Notes: a model not told the origin generated them from the letters alone. Counted from the stretch's first letter, positions 1 through 10,066 are shown. The stretch: 64,000 nucleotides of DNA from Ectocarpus siliculosus (GCA_000310025.1 FN648557.1:93560-157559), one strand, 5' to 3'. Numbers and translations: made by a program.

Positions 1-1
1 G

Positions 2-322
2 TATGTGGCAATTGCCGATGTCTTGAAGGAAGTGTTGTTCCTGAGGCAGGTGTGGCGTTTTATGTTGCCAGATGCAGGTATGCCGTGCATCCCGGTGTTC
101 GAGGATAATCAGGGAGCGATTCAGATTGCGCACAACCCGATCACGAACTCCAACTCGAAACACATCGATGTACGACATCACTTTATCAGGGAGCTGGTAG
201 AGAGGAAGGAGATTTCAATTACTCATGTGCCGACGCAATTTCAGCATGCAGATTTCTTGACGAAGGCCATTAGCAAGGAGTCTTTTGCGTTGCACCGTGA
301 CTTTGTGATGAACTTGCAGTGA
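2..322 (+). CDS. Ty1/copia polyprotein, 3' end (RNase H), truncated by window edge
   Basis: This is the C-terminal part of a copia-type reverse transcriptase/RNase H polyprotein; the rest lies off the window. The frame is open from base 2 and ends with TGA at 320-322. Visible family features are the alanine-rich start of the last RNase H helix (YVAIADVLKEVLFLRQVW), the catalytic-aspartate segment around FEDNQGAIQIA, the basic KHIDVRHHFIRE block and the terminal VPTQFQHADFLTKA block, all in the order seen in copia elements. No break is seen in this part. It differs clearly in sequence from the copia element at 49-57 kb, so it belongs to a different lineage. The polyprotein identification is firm; whether the whole element was intact cannot be judged. 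Confidence 0.85.
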   Translation, partial: YVAIADVLKEVLFLRQVWRFMLPDAGMPCIPVFEDNQGAIQIAHNPITNSNSKHIDVRHHFIRELVERKEISITHVPTQFQHADFLTKAISKESFALHRDFVMNLQ

Positions 323-1185
323 AGGAAGTGTTTTGGGGTCGATTCGTATTCTGTGATGGAGAGAGTGAGAGAGACGAGAGATTGGACAAGAGAAAAGAGA
401 GAGTCTGGTGAAGGTTGGAGGAGTTGTTGTGTTTAGTTTTTCTTGATTGTTTTGGAGGAGTTTTGATTGTGTTTGATTTTTCTTGTGAGGGACTTGGAGG
501 ATTTTGGATTGTTTTGGTGAAGATATTGGTTTTTGTTTGTTTTGGAGAGATGGTAAAGAGGAATTTGGTTTTTCTCGGAGCATGACGATGCATAGGAGTA
601 GGGGGGTTATTAGATATATTGGGAGTATTGGTAGCATAGTATGACGGTTGAGATGTCCGGTACGTACGTAGGAAAGTAACAGTGATGAGATGGGGAGGGA
701 TAGGAACTTTCTACATATATTCCTTGGTTGCGAGAGGTATTTGGTGGAGATTCAGAGAGATTCGTTGAGTGACAAAGAGTGAAGGCGTGCCCAGATACCG
801 TGAAGGTTTGACGAGCACTGGCACGCCCCCGATAAATACAATACTTTCCAATACTTTTGCATTACGTTTTCAACACGTTTCCTACCCATCCACGTTCCGC
901 CATGAGCCACCCGCTTTGAGCTCCAACCACAAAGAACCGAGCCACCCGAATTATCGATCACCCCCCCCCCACCTGTAGCCCACCAGCTGCCCCTCAACAC
1001 TGCAGCTACAGTAGTGTCATCACATACATACATAGCTAGCGAGACGAACGCGGCTCCCACGGATGCCTTGCGCCGCGGGTTCTCGCTGCGTGGCGACGCC
1101 GGACCACACACCGCCCCCCCCACAGTTTACGAACCACACATGCCGTGTCTGCGGAGGCTACCTTCATGGACTGTGCGGTGTGCCT
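323..1185. other. Non-coding stretch, probable 3' UTR/LTR region of the first copia remnant
   Basis: No convincing gene is seen. A purine-rich tract with a run of G at about 600-606, followed by TATTGGGAGTATTGG near 618, resembles a polypurine tract and a mutated LTR start (TGTTGG-like), which would place the 3' LTR here. No second LTR is in the window, so this is inference. The sequence from 410 to 560 is T/G-rich and low in complexity. Confidence 0.3.
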
Positions 1186-1333
1186 TGTTCGTGTGTGCAT
1201 GAGCGGATGAGAATATTCCAACGGGACTGTAGGAATTGGCGACGCAGATAGGAATTGATAGTCCCCTGGGTTGGTTTCATGGTTGATCCACGGGGCTCGA
1301 CCCTGCGGGAGTGCTTGCTGTGTCGTGGCACTC
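1186..1333 (+). repeat. Dispersed 5' module, copy 1 (left part)
   Basis: This segment is nearly identical to 57498-57648, beginning at TGTTCGTGTGTGCATGAG. Homology resumes at 1730-1790 against 57650-57720. The ~400 bp between the two blocks here is missing from the second copy, with CTCT microhomology at the junction. In both places a candidate reading frame begins just downstream, so the module looks like the promoter/leader of a repeated gene or element. Confidence 0.7.
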
Positions 1334-1729
1334 TTTTTCTCGATGCAATCGAAATTTGTCATTATTTTGCGTACCCCCTTTGCTCGCCAAGGGGGAGGGG
1401 AAAAGAGCGAAGACCAGGAAGGGCAACACACCACACACGCCCCCGGTCTACTCCTTACGATCAGTATAAACATCAGCCACCCAACGGACAGAAATATATA
1501 AACTCTGTCTGCCCCCCAAAAGAAACGTCACGGCAGAAACAACCCTTGGCCACCACAAGCACACACACGTGCTCTCGCTCGCCCGCGGTAAACACGGCGA
1601 AGCGAGTATACTGAAAACAGGAATCAACACACTCGTCCACTTCCTGCTTTCTTATTGGCCAGCGGTTTATTTCTGCCGCTTCTCACAAAACGCAGATTTC
1701 CCTTACTTCGTCAGTCAATCTTTCGCCTC

Positions 1730-1817
1730 TCTCTCTCTCCCGCCGCGTCCTGATCGTGTCTGCTGTCCTAAATACGAGTGATACCATCATCTTCAACACA
1801 CTTACAAGGGTATACTA
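1730..1817 (+). repeat. Dispersed 5' module, copy 1 (right part)
   Basis: The block matching 57650-57720 (CCGCCGCGTCCTGATCGTGT and following) ends near 1787. The next 28 bases, up to a start codon at 1820, recur exactly at about 59771-59798 (from CATCTTCAACACACTTAC). The same leader pieces therefore occur on both sides of the 57.7-59.7 kb coding and minisatellite region. Confidence 0.6.
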
Positions 1818-1819
1818 AC

Positions 1820-2260
1820 ATGCCTGACCCGCTTAGCGACAACGAGATGCACCGTGTTTGCCACGGATGCGTCAACTCGAACAACCGCAAGGAATCAAGC
1901 ACAGACTCGACTGCTGGGGCTGCATCTTCGAAGCGTCCCTGCGCGGGCGGGCGGGCAACGGGGAAGGCGAAGCAAGCTCACCCTAACCCTAACCCTAACC
2001 CTAACCCTAACCCTAACCGCAGAAGAGAGAGAGGCTGCCAACAGGATGATTTTTTTAAGGGTAGGGTGCACTACTTGTACTGCTGTAGGTGCTTGAGTCA
2101 CTGGTCTTCAGTTGTTTGTGGGTGTGATGCTCACGTCTCTGTGTTCTGTTGGCGGCTATCCTATGATATACACTGCTGCTGTACATCTTGGAATTACATC
2201 GGTTCTTTGCTACTGCTGTTTGCTTCGTACACAACAATAAGGAGGGATCACGCTGAGTGA
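1820..2260 (+). CDS. Short hypothetical reading frame containing a telomere-like repeat
   Basis: The ATG at 1820 directly follows the dispersed 5' module and opens a 146-codon frame. The N-terminus contains a CxxC pair (RVCHGCVNSNN) followed by a Ser/Thr- and Lys/Arg-rich stretch. A run of Asn-Pro dipeptides follows, produced by translating the CCCTAA repeat. After about residue 75 the composition stops looking protein-like, and a splice donor near 2059 (AGGGTAGGG) is possible, so perhaps only the first ~80 codons are an exon. No family was recognised. The position after the module suggests the first exon of an element-borne gene. It may equally be non-coding. Confidence 0.3.
   Translation: MPDPLSDNEMHRVCHGCVNSNNRKESSTDSTAGAASSKRPCAGGRATGKAKQAHPNPNPNPNPNPNRRRERGCQQDDFFKGRVHYLYCCRCLSHWSSVVCGCDAHVSVFCWRLSYDIHCCCTSWNYIGSLLLLFASYTTIRRDHAE
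1981..2018 (+). repeat. Interstitial telomere-like repeat (CCCTAA)6
   Basis: There are six perfect CCCTAA units plus CC. Much shorter TTAGGG or CCCTAA tracts also occur near 10320 and 25752. The unit is the TTAGGG-type telomere motif. The flanks are unique sequence, so this is an internal tract and not a chromosome end. Confidence 0.95.
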
Positions 2261-2508
2261 GGGCCCTCTAACGCACGAAAATATTGTGGATCACAAATTT
2301 AATAAACGTTTCATCACTTCGATCATATGTACTCCCCAAACCCAAAAACAATTAATTAAATCAAACACCCCTATATATTTTATTACGCATGTTGAATCAT
2401 CTGTAGGCCTCCCACCTTCTTCCATGTGTAAACTTGTAAATAAAATCATCACACCGTGTAGGTTGTAGACCACTACAGGTAGTTAGACCCTGTTAAAAGC
2501 CATATATT

Positions 2509-2639
2509 CGGTTTAAGAGAGGTTTTCTCTTGAACCGAAAGTTAGTTCTGTTTAACAGAAAAACTATCTTAAATCGGATTAAGAGAAGGTCGTGTTTAAG
2601 AGAGGTCTTCTGGATCACGCACACCCCTCTCTTAAACCG
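2509..2639. repeat. Inverted repeat with 14 bp perfect arms
   Basis: CGGTTTAAGAGAGG at 2509-2522 is exactly inverted at 2626-2639. Partial internal copies of GTTTAAGAGAGG lie between the arms near 2594. The ~131 bp unit could be a small MITE or a structured RNA. No target duplication is obvious. Confidence 0.7.
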
Positions 2640-2668
2640 TAGCCCCCACTGTACCCTGCGGGACCAAC

Positions 2669-2712
2669 ACCCTGTACACACCCTGTACAGACCCTGTCGA
2701 GACCCTGCCGGG
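2669..2712. repeat. 11 bp tandem repeat, four units
   Basis: There are four consecutive 11-mers starting ACCCTG, ending in TACAC, TACAG, TCGAG and CCGGG. Just downstream, ACAAGGTC (2725-2732) and GACCTTGT (2743-2750) form a perfect 8 bp stem with a 10-base loop. Confidence 0.85.
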
Positions 2713-2957
2713 GACTGTTGTTCTACAAGGTCGCCCACTGGAGACCTTGTGGAGAGACCACCCGGTGCCACCTGGCATGTATTTAGAGTGCCAAAAGAGG
2801 CACCACCATTGAAGAGTCCTCACCCGACGATATGTGTTCGTATTATACTAAATATGGTATCAGAATAATATGCATACTCCGGAGTACCATGTGTTTTGAC
2901 TTCCAGAGGCAGTCTACGAGTACGGGAAAAAAAAAAATATCCGCAGCACGTACCGGA

Positions 2958-3110
2958 GGTGACACAAGATACCACGTCCCCTGAACCGCTTTCCAGAGCT
3001 CGATTTTTCTCCGAAAAACAGAATTAGTGGCAGCGCCGAAAACGGTGGCGTTGAAGAAGCCGTCTCGTCAAGAGCTTTCCGAAAAGGTGTCGTTCCATTT
3101 ATGCAATATC
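2958..3110. mobile_element. MITE-family member (degenerate)
   Basis: The left end, GGTGACACAAGATACCAC, matches the terminal inverted repeat of the copies at 8961 and 30965. The internal core reads GAAAACGGTGGCGTTGAAG. The right end is diverged but still reads inward as the inverse of GATATTGCATAA. There is no coding capacity. Confidence 0.55.
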
Positions 3111-3687
3111 CACCAAAAAAAAAGAAAAAACAATCAACAGACACCAACACAGACACCAATGAAATTCCCCAACAAGAGGTACAGTAGTTCAGATGTCACA
3201 CGGTGAACGCAGTTTAATCTGCAAAACACAAAGTGTGCTGCACGCAAGGATACGCAAAAAAGCTTCGATGAACGACACTTGGCGCAAATCAAAACAACGG
3301 CCCGTACAACGCGCGAATATAGAACCACAAACATGTGGTGCTTTTTTGATGATGAGCATGAGGCCGATCCCTAAGCGTCCAAGACGAGGGTACTATTTAC
3401 CCTTTCCCTCGGGGTTTGTCTCCACCGCGTCGGGTCCATCAGAAATGTCGATCCTGTGACGTCAATGCACACAGGACGAAACGTGTCGTTGTCAAAGAGG
3501 AAGACGACAAAACAACATCTACAAGCTCTGCGGCGGCGACGTGTACTCGTACAAATATCCAGTGAATTCAGGGCCCGTACAATTTCTACGTCGACGAAAA
3601 ATTAATGCGTGGCTCGTACAATGAGGGCCTTTGGACGCGGCCCCGCCCAACATCCGAATATTGATAACAAATAGATCCGTTCCCACC
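3111..3687. other. No gene seen
   Basis: This is non-repetitive sequence with short open frames that lack protein-like composition or splice support. Nothing further could be recognised. Confidence 0.5.
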
Positions 3688-4893
3688 TCAAACGAAAGTG
3701 TCCTGGTTGACGCTGTGGAGAACCTCGTTTAAAAGGTACCTATCGTAGCCGTTGTGAGAGCCCGGATGTGCCAGCCTGAATCTGTGCTGCCAAGCGCGCG
3801 TGGTGCAACCCTCCTCTTGGGTTTGTTCGCAAACGAAAGTCTCTTCCGGGTCGCCATCTCCTCTCCTAGGGCATTGGTGATAGATGTGCAGTTGGCGCCG
3901 GATGGCGTCCACGGGGAAGACCAACGGACGCCCCCGACCACGCAGGAGCAAGGTTGGGTGCCCCGTGATGGAATCGGGCACACGTTCGTTTCCTTCACCA
4001 ACCCCCACATACTCGTACCCGAGCACCCACGAGGTAAGCGGAGGCGGCTCCCCGTTCAGGGAACGAGGTTCCCCTCGTGCAGGGAGATGTAGAGAATCTT
4101 GACCAATGTCAATTGGTCCGGTGCAACAGTTCCAACGTCAGGTGGTGGCGGTGGTGCGTTGTATACCTCAACATTATCACCACCTCCGCCCCCCAAGGCC
4201 CGGTCATCGCGTGGCCTGGGTCTGTCCGCGGTTTTGGCATCGCCGCCCTTCAAGCGACCCTGTCCGCAACTCGCCACGAGGTGGACGCGTATATATGTAG
4301 AACACGCGATCTGGTTGACTTCGAGCGCTGAGGCATGACCATCGTCCCAGCACGAGGGACATCGTAGGTTCTCGCACGGCTCTCCCCTTCCACATCCGTA
4401 GTACGTCTCGTAAGCCCTAGACGAAGTTTCTTCGTCGGGTCGGAGATGCCCTGACGCGACACGATCCGTCCAGGTCCCAGCGACGTTGCACACGTCTCCG
4501 TCTTCGAACAGAGTCGCCGCTCATACTGCCGAGCCCGGGAACTGTCCCTTTAGCTCGCCTGGCGACTGGCTGCATTTTGCTTTGATGTCTGTAGGCACGC
4601 GATCGTGGCCAAGGCTAGGGCCGAGCCATTGCAACGCACCCAGGACCAAGGCTGACCCAGACAACCTCGTGCGTCCTGGTGCTATGGTTGTACTTCGTCA
4701 CTTCGTACTGCAGGCCGTTGGCGAGTGCCAGTATGGCGGCATTGGTGTTGGCGCGCACAGCGTAGTGCAGTGGTGGGTTACGTCCACAGCCCGACTTGGC
4801 GCCAGACTTGTTCTGCTGGTGCGCGAATTCCCCGGAACTCGCGTCCGGGACAGTCCCTATATACGGGGGAGGGTGTGGGTGGAGAGGAAGCAA
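3688..4893 (-). CDS. Candidate minus-strand multi-exon gene, unknown function
   Basis: Three minus-strand open blocks follow one another: about 4893-4615, 4493-4056 and 4026-3688. The middle block contains a Cys-containing motif (RCPSCWDDGH) and a poly-Gly/poly-Pro linker. The last block is rich in His, Arg and charged residues (WQHRFRLAHPGSHNGYDRY) and ends in a normal stop. The first block contains NPPLHYAVRANTNAAILALA, which faintly recalls an ankyrin repeat, but one weak match is not a domain call. No clear start codon or fully phased splice junctions were found, so exon joining is not proven. The opposite strand is also partly open, as expected in GC-rich DNA. It could be a degraded gene. 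Confidence 0.3.
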
Positions 4894-4959
4894 CTTTGTG
4901 AGGGTCTACGTAAAACTATCTTCTCAGAGCAGTCCCACACAAATTATTGTTGTTGTTGA

Positions 4960-5780
4960 GGGGGTGTTGTATATATAATTGTCCATCCCAGGTACGCCCA
5001 CTCTGCTATGTGACGAATTATCCCGCGGGAAAAACGATTCATAGCACCAACCACAGGCAGAACTGCAGTATCTCGTTCGGTTTCACCCCCATGGGTTTTC
5101 AACTTGCTAGTTCTGGCTCTACTACTACTTGCTGTCGCCATCAGGAATGAGGATAGTTCGATGGAAGAAATCTCTTGGAAGGGAGATCAAGTTGCAGGCT
5201 ATGAGGAAAGAGGACAGATGATGATGGAGCCATGGAGCCCTCTCTCAAGCCCTCTCTCAAGCCCTACGCCCATGGAAGCGGCTAAACTATTGACAGACGC
5301 GTCCCGATAAGAACCAGTATCAAAAGGGCAGCCAGCCAACCAAACACGCAAACGGATAAAGTTTTAGTCTCCCTCCTACTACTGCTGTAGACCGCAGGTA
5401 CACATACCCCTACAACAGCAGTTCTTCACTGACAGTCGTTCTCCCCTCATCCGTACTCAAACTCTTCCTCGTCTTGCGAGAAAATGGGCACAGGAAAGGA
5501 ATCAAACTCCGACCAACGCACTGAAGTGCAAGAAAGGCAACTGTCGACTGCCTTGCCCATGAATCGCTCAGTCGTGCCGTGTTTCTCAGTCGCGCGCTGG
5601 GGCTCTCTGTCGCTCGCACGGTCCGATGCGGCCCGACATGACACGTCTCATCAAGTCTCTGTGGCGTATATTATCAAACGCAAACGTGCTGAAGACATCC
5701 ACGCGCTTCCGCAAGGAGAGACCCCTTGCTTTCGATCACCCCACCCGTTCCGTATTGTGCGCCGCCTTTCTCTCTGTCTT

Positions 5781-5817
<37 letters not shown>

Positions 5818-6670
5818 CTTTTCCGCGTCCGTCGTCAACCATTGTCTTTCGGTTTGAGTTCAACCAGTTCAACGCTTCCTCTCTTTGTGTTTTCCGAATC
5901 TTAGTCCACGCATCGAAAATGAAATACCGAGACCATGTTTGTGAGAGCTTGGGGGTCGCAGGCTACCAGACTGCAGCCAAATCACCTTTATGATCTCGGT
6001 TCTGGCACACGCGCGAGAGATGACGCACAAGACATACATATCCCGTTGCACATGCTACATGCAACGAAGACAATACCACATACATGTGAGAGGTGTTCGC
6101 TATATTTTATACATCGCTTCGTTCGTTCAATCTAGCCCGCGGCTACAGGCTAGCCGCACGTTTTCCACCAGTCAGGTTAGTCTAGTCTAGGTATAGTCTC
6201 CCTCTCTCAGACTGCAGCACACGCACGTACATTTCCGTTCATACAGTATGTCATTGAACACACCACAGCTGGCAGTCGTCGGAAATTTATTCGCCGATAT
6301 CTTCCCGCTGTCAATTGGAATTACCGTTCCCACCCAAATCGTCCGGGTTCCCATTCATTACCCCCAAACCGTTTCCAACAAAATTAAAGTGCGGTTATCA
6401 TCTGTGCGAACGTCGGGTGGGTAACGTCGTCAGTGGTTGGGACCCAGGTGACCTGCTGTCTTTTATCTTGCCCACAATGTGTCGATTTCGTACTGCGGTT
6501 GTTTTATTCAACCTCAAACAGATTCCTCTCCTCACGCCGACCAAAACTCGCATCATATGCCACACAGACAGATAGACGGACTCCCTGGGAAAAAGGAAAA
6601 GGTTTCATTACTTGAGGCCGGGGCTATATTCCTACACACTTGCTGTTTGTCATGGATTGTTATCGGGAAT
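4960..6670. other. Mostly non-coding; contains a TC microsatellite
   Basis: No exon can be supported. A pure (TC)n tract occupies about 5782-5812. The 9-mer ACTGCTGTA, enriched across the window, occurs near 5386. A short frame at 5104-5310 starts with a hydrophobic Leu-rich stretch but has no other support. Confidence 0.5.
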
Positions 6671-6707
6671 TAAAAATCGGTCCAAGGGGGTGCGGTATCT
6701 TATGCAA
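6671..6707. repeat. Solo terminal repeat of the MITE family
   Basis: AAAAATCGGTCCAAGGGGG followed by GCGGTATCTTATGCAAC matches the right-hand terminal inverted repeat of the elements at 8961 and 11577. No partner end was found within 300 bp upstream. Confidence 0.5.
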
Positions 6708-6993
6708 CATACGGCACTGCTTCTCGGACTGCAGCGATGATGTCTGTCTATACACTGCTGTTCACATGAAATATTTACCTGGAGGCGTTCGATTTGACGA
6801 AGCCGTTCGGGTCGCCAGCTCGACGACTCCACCACCCTCGTCCTGCGGAACTCCATGACCTGCGGCCTCGCCTGCCGCCCCCCTACCGCCAGCATGGATC
6901 GCAGTGCCTGGAAAGCGGCTGCTCCTCAAAGCGTCTCCGAGTGGATCCGTAGGGGTAGCGCAGCCGGAGCAACGACTCTCATCCCGCTCTCTA

Positions 6994-7165
6994 GCCCAAC
7001 GAGTACCACACCGACAAATGTATCCACAGCCTGGCTCAGGAAATCGCCAAGATGCCCACTGTGATCTTGGCTCGTCATCGTACGAACGTGATGTGTACCT
7101 TTGCTGTCGGACGCGACACCTCTGGTACAGCACATGCACACCCGGAGATCATCGGCAATGAGTAA
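6994..7165 (+). CDS. Probable terminal exon of an unknown gene
   Basis: The exon opens after an acceptor (CCGCTCTCTAG) and stays open to TAA at 7163-7165. The encoded piece is protein-like and contains NEYHTDKCIHSLAQEIAKMP, VILARHRTNVMCTFAVGRD and AHAHPEIIGNE. The only upstream in-frame stop is the TAG that forms the acceptor, which supports an exon border. A possible preceding exon at about 6785-6950 could not be phased with confidence. The 3' side runs straight into the deleted recombinase-element copy at 7190. No family was recognised. Confidence 0.4.
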
Positions 7166-7189
7166 AAAAAAATTATGAGAAAGAAAAAT

Positions 7190-7678
7190 TTATTTTGTTT
7201 TCTTTCGAATTGCTTCATTATTTCCTCGGTTTCTAGGCGACGTGTTGGGAGAGAGACGCAAGAAACGCTCATCGTCTCTCCGGCAGCGTTAGCTGCGAAG
7301 GCCGGCGTCAACTCTTACAAATCCATCTCTCTCCCCATAAATACTAGCCGGGGGACTACGACTGCAACCGCAGGAGTCCCAAAACTGACCAAGTCCTCAA
7401 ATGGCACACACCATTCTACAACACCCGACTAGATACCGAATACTCCCGAACTTATGCCCCCACCTTCGAAAGAAAAGGGATGGGAGGGCGGGATTTTCTA
7501 AACTGCCGCCGCTACTGCGTTAGGCTGCTGCTGCTGCTGTCCTTCCGTTGCTTCACGCGCTCTGTAGCTCTCACACGTTACCCGACTTTGCTACAGCCCC
7601 TGCGTGGACTCGATCACGGAATGACATCCCCACCTATAGACTACAATAATAAATCCAAACACCGTGACCCTGGGTTTC
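7190..7678. mobile_element. Internally deleted copy of the tyrosine-recombinase element
   Basis: Positions 7190-7426 match 40989-41226, and 7497-7678 match 42251-42429, at well over 90% identity by eye. The ~1 kb between these arms in the 41 kb copy, which holds the recombinase, is replaced here by 70 unrelated bases. The ~95 bp direct repeats that flank the 41 kb copy are absent. This is therefore a non-autonomous or dead derivative. Confidence 0.8.
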
Positions 7679-7689
7679 AGGTACTGACA

Positions 7690-7990
7690 CTATTGGGATC
7701 CCACGTGGGACGTCCCATGGGACACGTGGGCCGGCCCATGGGACACGCGGGCCGGCCCATGGGACACGTGGGACATCCCACCTCTCCCATGGGATGGCCC
7801 ATACGGACGCACGGGACACGTGGGACGTCCCGTGGGACACGTGGGACGTCCCATGGGACACCAAATCTAGAACGTGGGACGCGTGGGACGCCCCATGGCA
7901 CCACGCTAGGGACGTCCCACGCGGCGCTCGAAAACAGGCGTGGGACGTCCCAGCCGGTCTCCCCTCCGGTGTCCCACTGCTGTCCCACAA
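7690..7990. repeat. Palindromic satellite built of GGGAC/GTCCC blocks
   Basis: This ~300 bp array is made of short self-complementary modules such as CCCACGTGGGACGTCCCATG. Three adjacent 21 bp units start at 7714, 7735 and 7756, and the array becomes irregular afterwards. All six frames stay open because the array lacks stop codons, giving false protein repeats such as RPMGHVG. A fragment of the same satellite with the same flank (TATTGGGA..CCCACGTGGGAC) lies in opposite orientation at 40845-40895, right beside the second recombinase element. Confidence 0.85.
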
Positions 7991-8747
7991 CGTTCATATA
8001 ATTAGCTATATTTATCAGCTAATTTAGTGCAAGATAAGAGAATAATACCCGAATACGATGCATGAATAGCGAGTTTGAATGTTAACGCTAACTTTAGAAC
8101 TCACTCGTATTGTTGGAACAGGGATGTGGGCTATGGTCTATGACGTATATATATGTACCCTTTTTTTTTAAGGTCATGGACCATAGGATGTGGGCGTGCA
8201 GTGGAGTAGTGTTTACACATTGATAGTAGATCTTTAGGCTAACCGCAGTTCTGGTGGGGGGACGGCAGCTCGGGCAAGGTTCACAGTTCCAGCGCTCTCT
8301 CTAGAGATGGTTCTGTATCTTTAGGTCTGGCAGTCACCTTCATGCGGAGTTATGCATGTGCATGTGTTGTCTGGCAGTGGTACAGAGTACAACAGCGGGC
8401 GGTCTCGTTGCATCCCCCACGGAGGAGGCCTCGCACAGGTAGTTCCGCACAGGTGCCAGCCGAAGGATAATCAGCACCAGCTCAGGATAGTTGTGCTGAC
8501 CGAGGTGAGGTATCCAATGCGTGTACATACACTGCTGTAGGCGTTGTGTTGTTGATGAAAACCACCAACGGTCAAACAAGAAGAGCACCTACTGCCGTAG
8601 CGGCCTAGCGGTGTTCTGAGCAGCTCATGTCATGTATGCAATGCTAACGAGCTGAGTGCTCCTGCTGTAACAACACGTGCCAGCCGAGCAGATAACCGCT
8701 GATGATTGTTAGATGTAGCGGCGGCTGATGTACTCTCTCTGTCTGTT

Positions 8748-8779
<32 letters not shown>

Positions 8780-8960
8780 TCTGTATCTGTCTACCTCTCT
8801 TCGTCTGCCTGTCTGACTCTCTGTCTGTCTGTCTGTCTCTCTTGTCTCTCTCTCCCCGTCTCGCTCAGCTCCCCTCCCTCCCCAACAGATCGCCGGTGTG
8901 TTGGTACCTCTATGTAGCTCGCGTGGCTGACGATGCAACTGCTCATGTACATACCTCACA
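7991..8960. other. Non-coding, with pyrimidine-rich microsatellite
   Basis: No gene is seen. A CT/TTTCTC-rich tract fills about 8729-8865, giving Ser/Leu-rich and Arg/Glu-rich shadow frames on the two strands. ACTGCTGTA occurs at about 8530. Confidence 0.6.
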
Positions 8961-9168
8961 TGACTCAAGATAACACACCCCCTGGACCAATTGTCAAAGC
9001 TCGATTGTTCAAAAGCAGCAACAGCAGTCGCATGGCCGAAAACGGCGGCGTTGAAGCTGTCCGGTTGAGAGCTCTCTGAAGACGTACCCTACCCTTTCGT
9101 CTATGCGTCCTCTTCGTGGAGTAATCGAGCTTAGAAAATCGGTCCAGGGAGTGTGTTATCTTGTGTCA
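8961..9168. mobile_element. MITE, best-preserved family member (208 bp)
   Basis: Terminal inverted repeats of about 44 bp (8961-9004 and 9125-9168) share CAAGATAACACAC, CCCTGGACC and AAGCTCGA. The core contains GCCGAAAACGGCGGCGTTGA, shared with the copy at 2958 and, less exactly, with the one at 30965. There is no coding capacity. A target-site duplication is not clear. Confidence 0.8.
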
Positions 9169-9401
9169 AATACGGTAAAATGTTATAATAGTAGGCACAA
9201 AGAATGAGAGCATTCCTCTTTCCGACGACACGACCGCAACCTGCTGCACCTGCTGGTGGTCGTCAGTTGGTAGCCTTTAAATGCTTCACAACTACAACTT
9301 TATGTCGTATAACAATAAGAGTCCAATGCATCTTTATCTTTTCGTTTGCGTGAAAACATGTTGCTTATTTTGCTATTTTTTTGCAAACAACTGCTGTTAG
9401 G

Positions 9402-10066
9402 ATGAACGGAGGCGGGTGGCAGCTCGTACTACCACGCGGCCGGAGGAAGCCAACGACGGCAGAGACGGTGCGATTCGCTTTTTCTCCCGGTCGACTTGCC
9501 ATTCAGTAAACCGCTAGCCTGACAAGAAACGAGTGACTATTGTCTTTTTTGAGGACGCAATCATGAAAGAGCGTTGCACGACTGCTGTGTTGCAGAAACA
9601 TGGCAGCATGCCAACCCTTGTAAAGCTGTGTTGCAGGAACACGAAACGGACCCTTTACCAATACCAACCAGTTTAAAATTCTCTTTTCTCGATGCTCAGG
9701 TTGATGATAACCATGCCACTGCGTTCGAGACCCCGGAGGTTATGGCCGACGGAAAGGCGTTGGAGATGCTGTCTCAACTTCGCCGTATATTGCGCGACAT
9801 TTTGATGCAACGGCGGGCAGTTGGTGAAGGTCGTGCCAAAAATGCTCAGGCTGAACTCGTGGCGTTGACTGAAGAATGCACATTGCACCTCGTGCTTGGC
9901 GTCAAGCCGGGGTGCGTGCTTCCGGCGCAGCCAAAGAAGGTATGTCGAGTGCATTGCACCCGTGTTGGATGTTTTGGTATCGTCTGATGTCGAGCAATCA
10001 GCATACTGCTGCAGGCCGCACTCATACACTCAAACACCACGGGGCTTTTGGCTTCTCGAATTTGAA
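9402..10066 (+). CDS. Small three-exon candidate gene, unknown function
   Basis: Exon 1 (9402-9467) encodes MNGGGWQLVLPRGRRKPTTA plus two residues and ends at a GTGCGA donor. Exon 2 (9700-9939) follows a TTTTCTCGATGCTCAG acceptor and is exactly 80 codons in phase. It encodes a helical, charged segment (LEMLSQLRRILRDILMQRR, then AELVALTEECTLHLVLG) that could form a coiled coil, and ends at a GTATGT donor. A possible exon 3 (10016-10066) after a CTGCTGCAG acceptor adds 16 residues and a stop, for a total near 118 residues. All introns are phase 0, which supports the model. No known domain was recognised, and later exons may replace the proposed third one. Confidence 0.45.

Noticed and set aside
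4615-4893. Ankyrin repeat protein (NPPLHYAVRANTNAAILAL)
   Set aside because: There is a single weak res_emblance to one repeat and no tandem series, so no domain is called.
5104-5310. Small secreted protein with a Leu-rich N-terminus
   Set aside because: There is only one hydrophobic stretch, no splice, promoter or composition support, and the rest is low complexity.
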